Assembly: GCA_946479435.1 (NCBI GenBank)
Contig: CAMLFX010000058.1
Location: forward strand, 1 to 20,160
Length of the DNA: 20,160 bases
DNA from: an uncultured Sphingobacteriales bacterium
GTDB lineage: Bacteria > Bacteroidota > Bacteroidia > Chitinophagales > Chitinophagaceae
Direction of reading: 5' to 3'
Shown: piece after piece, positions 1-5,703 of the stretch
How positions within the stretch are numbered: the first letter of the stretch is position 1
How the letters are laid out: every line of letters begins with the position of its first letter
Translations under genes and position numbers: made by a program
The notes under the pieces: model-generated
Databases searched by the model: none
Seen by the model: only the letters and a program-made list of their open reading frames with translations
Told to the model about the DNA's origin: nothing

Positions 1-9
1 TTGCTGCAA

Positions 10-53
10 TTCAGCCCTCAAAGCAGCCACAGGCAGTGGTTTCAGCCCTCAAA
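10..53. repeat. Pair of 13-bp direct repeats at the window edge
   Basis: The 13-mer TTCAGCCCTCAAA occurs at 10-22 and again, without mismatch, at 41-53, a spacing of 31 bp. The stretch 1-162 holds no convincing gene. It contains these repeats, a run of T residues interrupted by A (about 65-88), and the upstream region of the beta-lactamase. Two copies do not make an array, and the left edge of the window hides whether more units lie further out. Confidence 0.4.
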
Positions 54-162
54 TGCCGCACGGAATTTTTTTTTATTTTTATTTTTTTCAACAAAATTGA
101 ACAACAGATACAGAAAAACATAATGCTAAAACGCCTTATCTTGCAGCACAATTGTTGCATCA

Positions 163-1059
163 ATGCGTTACATCCTTACCATAGCCCTGGCCCTGCTGGG
201 CACGGCAGCCACAAGGGCACAGTCGCCCGCCCTCCGCAGCCTCGGCACTGCCCTCCACACCATCACCGATACCGCTAAGGGCACCATAGGCGTCGCCCTC
301 CTCGACCTCGAGACCAACGACACCCTCACCATAGGCAACGCACACCACTACCCTATGCAGAGCACCTACAAGTTCCCCCTGGCCCTGGCCATACTCCACA
401 TGGCCGATGAAGGCAGCCTCAGGCTCACCAACGCCGTGTACATACCCGCCTCCACCCTCGATACCCTTACCTGGAGCCCCATGCTCAAAGACCACCCCAA
501 CCAGGGCTTCTTCAGCCTCAGCGTACAGGAGCTCCTGGCCTACTCCGTCGGCCTCAGCGACAACAACGCCTGCGACATCCTCTTCCGGGAGGCTGGTGGC
601 ACCCAGGCCGTCGACAGGTACATACACAGCCTGGGCATCAAAGACATGGCCATAGCCGCCACCGAAGCCGAAGTGGCTAAGGACTGGCACCTGGCGTACA
701 ACAACTGGAGCACGCCTATCGCCGTGGCACAGCTGCTGCAGCAATGGTACACGGGCAAGGTGGTCAGCAAGGCCAGCACCACCCTCCTCTACGACATGAT
801 GGCCAATAGCCCTACCGGTACCAACCGCATCAGGGGGCTGCTGCCCAAAGCCGCCCTCGTTGCCCACAAGACGGGCACCTCTGGCATCAATGCCGATGGC
901 CTGAACGGCGCCGTCAACGATGTGGGCATCGTTACCACACCCAATGGCCGCCACTTCGCCCTGGTGGTCTTCGTCAGCGACTTCAAGGGCGACACGCCCT
1001 ATGGCGAGCTCATCATAGCCCAGGTAGCCCGCCTCGCGTGGGATCACTTCAGCAAGTAG
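163..1059 (+). CDS. Class A beta-lactamase, subclass A2 (PER/VEB/CepA-like)
   Basis: A 298-residue serine beta-lactamase, expected to open beta-lactam rings in the periplasm through an acyl-enzyme. A signal peptide (about 1-20, ending TRAQ) is followed by all class A motifs: STYK at 67-70 with nucleophile Ser67, SDN at 132-134, an omega-loop Glu near 168 in TEAEV, and KTG at 236-238. The omega-loop block with KDW, YNNW and STP resembles the A2 branch common in Bacteroidota (VEB, PER, CepA, CblA). Length is normal and no key residue is missing. There is no lipobox, so a soluble periplasmic enzyme is expected. GC is visibly higher (about 60-65% in sampled lines) than in genes further right, with many C-ending codons, yet Ile is still often ATA as in neighbouring genes. 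The start at ATG 163 puts the signal peptide at the N terminus. Substrate range cannot be read from the sequence. Confidence 0.93.
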   Translation: MRYILTIALALLGTAATRAQSPALRSLGTALHTITDTAKGTIGVALLDLETNDTLTIGNAHHYPMQSTYKFPLALAILHMADEGSLRLTNAVYIPASTLDTLTWSPMLKDHPNQGFFSLSVQELLAYSVGLSDNNACDILFREAGGTQAVDRYIHSLGIKDMAIAATEAEVAKDWHLAYNNWSTPIAVAQLLQQWYTGKVVSKASTTLLYDMMANSPTGTNRIRGLLPKAALVAHKTGTSGINADGLNGAVNDVGIVTTPNGRHFALVVFVSDFKGDTPYGELIIAQVARLAWDHFSK

Positions 1060-1153
1060 CCCTAACTCCTTGTATAGCCGTGGGTTAGTACCGTTTGGGT
1101 CTCAGGTCTTCCCGTTTCGTCATGTTGGCGTCATAGCCTATCTTGTGGGTACA

Positions 1154-1161
1154 TACCTTTG
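1154..1161 (+). promoter_or_regulatory. Bacteroidota-type -7 box (TACCTTTG) before the cytochrome operon
   Basis: TACCTTTG matches the Bacteroidota sigma-A -7 consensus TAnnTTTG exactly and ends 20 bp before ATG 1182. I see no clear TTG -33 element about 20 bp further upstream, so the call rests on the -7 box and its position. It would start the five-gene transcript 1182-4352. Confidence 0.5.
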
Positions 1162-1181
1162 TAACCAGGTACGCTGATACT

Positions 1182-1592
1182 ATGAAGAAGACCCGCCGTA
1201 TACTAGTAGCCATCGCTCTGCTCATCCTGGTAGCCATAGGTATTGGCTACATGGTTTGGAACAAGCCCAACGACAAAGCCGAAGACCATACCGGCCTGGT
1301 GGTAACCACTACCCAGCTGTGCAACGCTTATGCCCAGAACGAAGACACTGCCAATGCTAAGTACCTCAGCAAGGTGCTGCAGGTACAAGGCGTGGTTGAA
1401 GAGGTAAGCAAGAGCCAGGATGGCGCGGTGGTCATCAAACTGAAGGGCACTGACGACATGGCCGTACAATGCACCATGCGCGATGCCAACGCCTTCACTA
1501 CAAAGGGTGGCACGGCTACGGTCAAAGGCTTCTGCTCGGGCAGTACCATGTTCGACATCCTATTGACTGACTGCATAGTTGTAAACCAATGA
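1182..1592 (+). CDS. Membrane-anchored OB-fold protein (tRNA_anti-like family)
   Basis: A 136-residue protein starting at ATG 1182 (MKKTRR). An in-frame TTG at 1143 would add 13 residues, but that region overlaps the -7 box at 1154-1161, so the ATG is preferred. One hydrophobic helix at about residues 5-26 looks like an uncleaved N-terminal anchor or signal peptide. The remainder (about 35-136) resembles the bacterial OB-fold family called tRNA_anti-like: a helix with LCNAYAQNE, then strands with VLQVQGVVEEV, VVIKLKG, VQCTM and TATVKGFCSG. Such proteins are common in Bacteroidota and have no assigned reaction. The stop overlaps the start of the next gene (ATGA at 1589-1592), which implies translational coupling to the cytochrome gene. 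The family call is from fold pattern and motif memory. Confidence 0.75.
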   Translation: MKKTRRILVAIALLILVAIGIGYMVWNKPNDKAEDHTGLVVTTTQLCNAYAQNEDTANAKYLSKVLQVQGVVEEVSKSQDGAVVIKLKGTDDMAVQCTMRDANAFTTKGGTATVKGFCSGSTMFDILLTDCIVVNQ

Positions 1593-2323
1593 TGATGATG
1601 AAGCGCCCGATACAATACCTCGCAATGGCCTGCTTTGCTGCTATGGCAGTAGTAGCCTGCAAGCACAAGAGCAATACGCCCGCACCGGTTACCCCCACCA
1701 ACCCGCCAACCGACACTACCGGCAACGGTGGCGGCGGTAACACGGAAGATACGGCACTGTGCTTCTCGCGCGATGTGCTGCCCATCTTCATAGCCAACTG
1801 CGCTAAGGCGGGTTGCCACGATGCTAACTCGGCCGAAGAAGGCTTTGTGTTCACCAGCTACGAGACTATAACCCGCAAGGAGTTCGTGGCAGGCAACGCC
1901 AATGCTACCAAGCTGTACAAAGCCATAACCGATAACGACCCCGAAGACCGCATGCCACAAAGCCCGTTGCCGCCGCTTAGCAGCGAGCAGATAGCGCTCA
2001 TCCGCAGGTGGATCAATGAAGGGGCGCAGAACCGCGGCAATTGCGGCACCCTCTGCGACAGCAACAACATCAGCTATGCAACCGGCATCAAGCCCATAAC
2101 CGAGAAGTACTGTAAGGGCTGCCACAGCAGTATATCGCCATCGGGTGGCGTATCGCTGGATACTTACGATGGCACCCGCGTAGTGGCATTGAACGGAAAG
2201 CTGGTGAATGTCATCAATCATAACCCCGGTTTCCCGGCAATGCCACAGGGGGGCAGTAAACTTTCGGCCTGCCAGATACGTCAAATAGAGAAGTGGGTGG
2301 CCGCAGGTGCGCAAAACAACTAA
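1589..2323 (+). CDS. Di-haem c-type cytochrome lipoprotein
   Basis: A 244-residue lipoprotein: lipobox VVAC with Cys24, then a Pro/Thr/Gly-rich linker (about 28-52). Two cytochrome-like domains follow. The first has CAKAGCH at 71-77, a CX4CH spacing rather than CX2CH, with candidate axial Met122 in RMPQS before a helix RRWINEGA. The second has canonical CKGCH at 175-179 with candidate Met218 in AMPQG before KWVAAGA. Additional cysteines at 58, 152, 156 and 228 could form disulphides. The pattern DVLPIF..NC....CH is typical of the planctomycete-type cytochrome c domain. Electron transfer at the envelope is expected. It is coupled to the OB-fold gene by an ATGA overlap. Four ATG codons in a row (1589, 1592, 1595, 1598) leave the exact start open. 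Haem attachment to the CX4CH site is likely but unproven. Confidence 0.85.
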   Translation: MMMMKRPIQYLAMACFAAMAVVACKHKSNTPAPVTPTNPPTDTTGNGGGGNTEDTALCFSRDVLPIFIANCAKAGCHDANSAEEGFVFTSYETITRKEFVAGNANATKLYKAITDNDPEDRMPQSPLPPLSSEQIALIRRWINEGAQNRGNCGTLCDSNNISYATGIKPITEKYCKGCHSSISPSGGVSLDTYDGTRVVALNGKLVNVINHNPGFPAMPQGGSKLSACQIRQIEKWVAAGAQNN

Positions 2324-2359
2324 ATGAACTAACTTACTATAACATAACAGCACATAACA

Positions 2360-2731
2360 ATGAAGAAACTATTGATCCTGCTAGGTATAGTTGCACTGGC
2401 GGGTTGCTATAACGATAAGTACGATGAACTATACCCTGAAACCACAACAGGCGGCACTACCTGCGATACAAGCAATGTAACCTTCTCGCAAACCATAAAG
2501 CCTATATTGGATAGCAAATGCGCTATCTCCGGTTGCCACGACGCAGCCACGCTTGCAGGTGGTTATAACTTTACAACATATGGTGGTGTAAATGCTGCGA
2601 AAGGCCGTTTGATTGGTGCTATAAACTGGGCATCGGGCTACTCGCAAATGCCTAAAGGCATGAATAAACTGGACGACTGCTCTATAGCCAAAGTAACCAA
2701 ATGGGTAAACGATGGCGCAAAGGATAACTAA
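2360..2731 (+). CDS. Mono-haem c-type cytochrome lipoprotein
   Basis: A 123-residue lipoprotein with lipobox LAGC (Cys16) and an acidic segment after it. A single cytochrome-like domain has CAISGCH at 54-60 (again CX4CH) and candidate axial Met97 in QMPKG. Cys35, upstream of the haem motif, and Cys107, after the Met loop, are placed like Cys58/Cys156 and Cys228 in the preceding di-haem protein and may form a disulphide. The order IKPIL..KC....CHD, MPKG, KWVNDGA matches the second half of the upstream protein, so the two genes are paralogous. It lies 36 bp downstream of that gene and 34 bp before the YceI-like gene, consistent with one operon. It probably relays electrons in the envelope; the partner is unknown. 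Confidence 0.83.
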   Translation: MKKLLILLGIVALAGCYNDKYDELYPETTTGGTTCDTSNVTFSQTIKPILDSKCAISGCHDAATLAGGYNFTTYGGVNAAKGRLIGAINWASGYSQMPKGMNKLDDCSIAKVTKWVNDGAKDN

Positions 2732-2765
2732 TAAACGTAACAAGAACTATATAAATAAGAGACAC

Positions 2766-3308
2766 ATGAAAAAACTAATGATGGTGGTGATGTTGTTGAG
2801 TGGCGGTATTGCTTACGCACAAAAATATACAACCAGCACGGGCAAAGTAGTATTCTTTTCTTCTACACCTTTGGAAAACATTGAAGCTATAAATAATGAA
2901 ACTGCAGCTGCAATTGACAGCAAAAGTGGAAATATTGCTTTCCAGGTGCCTATAAAGAGCTTTAAGTTTGAAAAGCAGCTGATGAAGGAGCACTTCAATG
3001 AAAACTATATGGAAAGCGATAAGTACCCGCGTGCAGATTATAAAGGCAAGATAACAGATATAAGCAAGGTAAACTTTGCGAAAGATGGCACATACAACGT
3101 AACTATCAGTGGCAAAATGACGATACACGGCGTTACTAAAGAAGTAAGCATCCCCGGTACTATAACAGTAAAAGGCGGCACGGTAACAGCTAATGCCAAA
3201 TTCAACGTACAAACTGCCGACTACAATATATCGATACCCAAGCTGGTGGAAGGGAAAATTGCAAAAAATATAGAAGTAACGGTAAACACAATACTGGAAC
3301 AAAAATAA
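2766..3308 (+). CDS. Secreted YceI-like lipid-binding protein
   Basis: A 180-residue protein starting at ATG 2766 (MKKLMM). The frame opens further upstream, but that part overlaps the cytochrome gene and lacks signal character. A signal peptide of about 17 residues ends AYAQ. The mature chain fits the YceI fold, an eight-stranded lipocalin-like barrel: TGKVVFFS, a strand IAFQVPIKSFKF, the conserved HFNENYMESDKYP segment, ADYKGKI, then GKMTIHGVTKEV and the C-terminal strands. Members bind long isoprenoid or similar amphipathic lipids in the periplasm. Next to haem proteins, a quinone-type ligand is a reasonable inference but is not shown. It lies between the mono-haem cytochrome and the DUF5777-like barrel. 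Confidence 0.88.
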   Translation: MKKLMMVVMLLSGGIAYAQKYTTSTGKVVFFSSTPLENIEAINNETAAAIDSKSGNIAFQVPIKSFKFEKQLMKEHFNENYMESDKYPRADYKGKITDISKVNFAKDGTYNVTISGKMTIHGVTKEVSIPGTITVKGGTVTANAKFNVQTADYNISIPKLVEGKIAKNIEVTVNTILEQK

Positions 3309-3338
3309 GCGGATAACCACACACACTAAAAAACTATT

Positions 3339-4352
3339 ATGCGCATTATACCTGCATTACTGCTTACCACTTTACTGGCGGCTTCATTACCTGCCGCGGC
3401 ACAACCACAAAAAAACAACAATACACAGCAAAAAGAAGATGACGGCGAAGACCTGATGGAAATGCTGAACCAGGAAAACAAACCCAAAAAAGAATATAGT
3501 ACCGCCACTTTTAAAGCCACACGTATCATCAACTCGCATAGTATTGAAAACGTAGGCAAGGGCGTACTCGACTTTCGCATCATGCACCGTTTTGGGCCCG
3601 TAAACAATGGCATTAGTGATTTCTTTGGACTGGATGCCGCTAATACAAGCCTTGGGTTTGATTATGGTGTTACCGACTGGCTAATGGTAGGTATTAACCG
3701 CAGCACCTATCAAAAAGAAATACAGGGCTTCACCAAAATAAAACTGCTGCGCCAGGTAGATGGCAAGGGAATGCCTTTCTCGGTAAGCTATATGGGTGCC
3801 ATGTCGGTACAAACACTGCCCGCACCTACTAACTTACCAATGGTAACCATGCCTGATGGCACAACAAAACAAGCTGAGTATTATTTCAGCAACCGATTGT
3901 TCTATACCAACCAATTGCTGATAGCGCGTAAATTCAGCCGTTCTTTTTCGCTGGAATTGATGCCTACGCACGTGCATTATAACCTGGTGCCAACTGCCAG
4001 CGAGCCTAACGACATGATAGCATTGGGTATTGGTGGCCGTATAAAACTATCGAACAGGATATCGCTGACAGGTGAATACTATTACCGCTTCAACGAACTG
4101 GATGGCATCAACGACGGAACTACTACACAACCCTACCACAATTCAGTATCGGTAGGTATTGATATAGAAACCGGTGGCCACGTATTCCAACTGATGTTCA
4201 CTAATGGTACTGCTACTACCGAGCGTGCATTTATAGGCCAAAACCTGGACGACTTTTTTGATGGCGGCATCCACTTTGGTTTCAATATATCGCGCGTATT
4301 TACCATTGTAAAACCAAAAGACTTTGAAGGATCGCGCAACAAGATCTGGTAA
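3339..4352 (+). CDS. DUF5777-like outer-membrane beta-barrel protein
   Basis: A 337-residue protein with a signal peptide (about 1-21, ending PAAAQ). A charged, Gln- and acid-rich linker (about 23-52) precedes a barrel-like domain of alternating amphipathic strands. Recognisable segments are TFKATRIINSHSIE, VLDFRIMHRFG, LGFDYGVTDWLMVGI, SLELMPTHVHYN, ISLTGEYYYRF and the end HFGFNISRVFTIVK. This pattern matches the Bacteroidota family DUF5777, whose members are predicted outer-membrane barrels often found beside YceI-like proteins and haem lipoproteins. It is the last gene of the set and is followed by a strong terminator. A pore or scaffold for the cytochromes is inference; no transported substrate can be named. 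Confidence 0.82.
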   Translation: MRIIPALLLTTLLAASLPAAAQPQKNNNTQQKEDDGEDLMEMLNQENKPKKEYSTATFKATRIINSHSIENVGKGVLDFRIMHRFGPVNNGISDFFGLDAANTSLGFDYGVTDWLMVGINRSTYQKEIQGFTKIKLLRQVDGKGMPFSVSYMGAMSVQTLPAPTNLPMVTMPDGTTKQAEYYFSNRLFYTNQLLIARKFSRSFSLELMPTHVHYNLVPTASEPNDMIALGIGGRIKLSNRISLTGEYYYRFNELDGINDGTTTQPYHNSVSVGIDIETGGHVFQLMFTNGTATTERAFIGQNLDDFFDGGIHFGFNISRVFTIVKPKDFEGSRNKIW

Positions 4353-4380
4353 TAAAGAAGTTTATTTTTTCAATTACAGC

Positions 4381-4411
4381 AGCCGGCCTCGTGCCGGCTT
4401 TTGTTTTTTTT
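4381..4411 (+). terminator. Rho-independent terminator closing the cytochrome operon
   Basis: A perfect 7-bp GC-rich stem AGCCGGC (4381-4387) and GCCGGCT (4393-4399) encloses a 5-nt loop CTCGT and is followed by a T-rich run (TTTGTTTTTTTT). It lies 28 bp after the stop of the barrel gene. Confidence 0.88.
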
Positions 4412-4504
4412 AACTTATGACCTGTACCTATATAGAAAGGGATGTAGTTTTAAAAGCAAGAAGGTAAACAGGTATTCATAAGAGGGTTTATAAACTTTAA
4501 CGAA

Positions 4505-4523
4505 TTACATATAAAATATGTAA
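4505..4523. promoter_or_regulatory. Perfect 8-bp inverted repeat upstream of the DinB-like gene, operator candidate
   Basis: TTACATAT (4505-4512), spacer AAA, ATATGTAA (4516-4523) form an exact palindrome of 19 bp. It lies 12 bp before a near-consensus -7 box (TATTTTG, 4536-4542), about where a -33 element would sit. This is a typical place for a dimeric repressor or activator to bind. It is AT-rich and has no T tract on the gene side, so it is not a terminator. Confidence 0.45.
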
Positions 4524-4535
4524 AACAATACTGTT

Positions 4536-4542
4536 TATTTTG
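4536..4542 (+). promoter_or_regulatory. Near-consensus -7 box (TATTTTG) next to the DinB-like start
   Basis: TATTTTG is one base short of the TAnnTTTG consensus and ends five bases before ATG 4548. If used, transcription would start at or very near the start codon, giving a leaderless or nearly leaderless message. No clear TTG -33 element is seen; the palindrome at 4505-4523 occupies that zone. Confidence 0.3.
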
Positions 4543-4547
4543 CAAGC

Positions 4548-5003
4548 ATGAATACAACCTTCGAAACACTGGAGAAACTACGACTCAGAACTTTGTTACT
4601 TATAGACGGGCTTGAGCTTACACAACTAAACAAAATACCTAAAGGCTTTAATAACAATATAATATGGAACGTAGCGCATATGGTGGCGGCTATGCAGGGT
4701 GTCTGCTACAAAAGATCGGGCCTACCAATAACAGTAAGCAATGAATATTTTGAATGCTACAAACCGGAATCGAAACCGGAACACGATGTGGATGAACAGG
4801 AACTGAGAGAGATAAAAGAGTTACTGGTAAGTTCGATAGACAAACTAAAAGAAGACTATAGTAACGGCATCTTTAAAACATACACAGCATTTACAACGCG
4901 ATATGGGGTGGACATAAACAATATCAACGAAGCGATCCAATTCCTGCCTTTTCATGATGGCATGCACATGGGCTATGTACTGGCGTTGAAGCGAATTGTT
5001 TAA
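4548..5003 (+). CDS. DinB-fold protein, putative metal-dependent thiol-transferase-like
   Basis: A 151-residue four-helix-bundle protein of the DinB/YfiT superfamily. The three metal ligands of the family are in place: His44 in WNVAHM, and His136 and His140 in FHDGMHMGY near the C terminus. Length is normal. Some relatives are thiol transferases (for bacillithiol or glutathione) and others have no known activity, so the substrate is left open. There is no signal peptide, so it should be cytoplasmic. It stands alone between two terminators, with its own promoter-like element and a perfect palindrome upstream, which suggests a separately controlled, possibly stress-responsive gene. Confidence 0.8.
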   Translation: MNTTFETLEKLRLRTLLLIDGLELTQLNKIPKGFNNNIIWNVAHMVAAMQGVCYKRSGLPITVSNEYFECYKPESKPEHDVDEQELREIKELLVSSIDKLKEDYSNGIFKTYTAFTTRYGVDINNINEAIQFLPFHDGMHMGYVLALKRIV

Positions 5004-5024
5004 TAATAAATAGTACACACAATA

Positions 5025-5060
5025 ATAAACGAAGCCTGCATTTATGTAGGCTTCGTTTAT
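5025..5060. terminator. Bidirectional terminator between convergent genes
   Basis: The 16-nt arms at 5025-5040 and 5045-5060 pair throughout with one G-T wobble around a TTTA loop. The arm ends are A/T-rich (ATAAAC and GTTTAT), so the hairpin can serve the plus-strand DinB-like gene ending at 5003 and the minus-strand gene ending at 5077. Confidence 0.8.
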
Positions 5061-5076
5061 ACTATTACTAATGTAT

Positions 5077-5571
5077 CTATTTTGCAGTGGTAGCAATGCT
5101 GCAAATGCCCCAATAGCTCTGGTAATAATCTTTGGTAGCATACGCGGTTGCTTTTTTGCTGCCCGTTTCCCAATCAGCCACCAGTTCTTTCCTGTTTACC
5201 TCGAAAGCGCCCATAGCGGGTATGGTCCAGAAATGTTTTGGTGTACCCATTTTTTCAGTCAACACCTCAACCAATGCGTTTAACATTACAGCGCCACCTT
5301 CTTTAAATTCTTTAGCGTCTTGCGGTGGTGTTACTATATCCAGCTGTACCAGCTCACCATCTGTAAACATAGGTCGGAATATGTAAGTATAGTTACCTAT
5401 TTTTTGCATAGAATCGGGAACAGCCTTGTTATATTCAGCAGGCGACGCACCAAATTTCACATTCCCGTACGCAACCTTATCGTTAGTGGCTTCGTTCTTT
5501 TCTTTTTTGGCAAATGCAGCCGTGCTGGTAAGCATTGCAATGAAAGCTAACAGCAGGTATTGTTTTCTCAT
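5077..5571 (-). CDS. Small secreted protein of unknown function
   Basis: A 164-residue protein. The start at ATG 5571 (MRKQYLLL) puts a good signal peptide, cleaved near AAFA, at the N terminus; the upstream in-frame extension has no such character. The mature protein starts with a Lys/Glu-rich stretch (about 21-31) and then reads like a compact alpha/beta domain: VAYGNVKFGAS, YTYIFRPMF, LVQLDIVTPP, a helix MLNALVEVLTEKMG, and FEVNRKELVADWETGSKKA. I do not recognise the family. A possible promoter on this strand consists of TTTG at 5612-5615, a 16-nt gap and TATTTTG at 5589-5595. It does not look related to its neighbours. Confidence 0.75.
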   Translation of the reverse strand: MRKQYLLLAFIAMLTSTAAFAKKEKNEATNDKVAYGNVKFGASPAEYNKAVPDSMQKIGNYTYIFRPMFTDGELVQLDIVTPPQDAKEFKEGGAVMLNALVEVLTEKMGTPKHFWTIPAMGAFEVNRKELVADWETGSKKATAYATKDYYQSYWGICSIATTAK

Positions 5572-5588
5572 ATAGGTAATTTGCGCGG

Positions 5589-5615
5589 CAAAATACAGTA
5601 AGTATTGAACACAAA
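5589..5615 (-). promoter_or_regulatory. Candidate promoter of the small secreted protein gene
   Basis: On the minus strand, TTTG (5615-5612), a 16-nt gap and TATTTTG (5595-5589) lie 17 bp before ATG 5571. The -7 box lacks one base of the Bacteroidota consensus and the spacing is on the short side. Confidence 0.3.
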
Positions 5616-5655
5616 GAACCTCAGGCTGCCTGATTAACAAATTGATTGCAAAAGA

Positions 5656-5685
5656 AAGCCCCCTTGTTTTAAAACAAGGGGGCTT
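5656..5685 (-). terminator. Terminator of the downstream LamG-like gene
   Basis: A perfect 15-bp inverted repeat, AAGCCCCCTTGTTTT (5656-5670) and its complement (5671-5685), has no extra loop bases, so the central T/A residues form the loop. On the minus strand it is followed by CTTTTG. It lies 18 bp after the stop of the LamG-like gene at 5704. Confidence 0.8.
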
Positions 5686-5703
5686 CTAATATTAGAAATG
5701 GTG

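Noticed and set aside
65..90. T-rich tract as a terminator of a gene left of the window
   Set aside because: No GC-rich stem is found directly before the T run; the 13-bp direct repeats do not form a hairpin.
160..1047. Long minus-strand open frame of 295 codons across the beta-lactamase gene
   Set aside because: It is a by-product of high GC and biased third positions on the coding strand. The product is a low-complexity Gly/Val/Glu-rich chain with no motif, while the plus strand carries all class A beta-lactamase motifs.
1328..2353. Minus-strand open frame of 341 codons across the OB-fold and di-haem cytochrome genes
   Set aside because: It lies antisense to two genes with clear domain motifs and shows no signal peptide or recognisable domain of its own.
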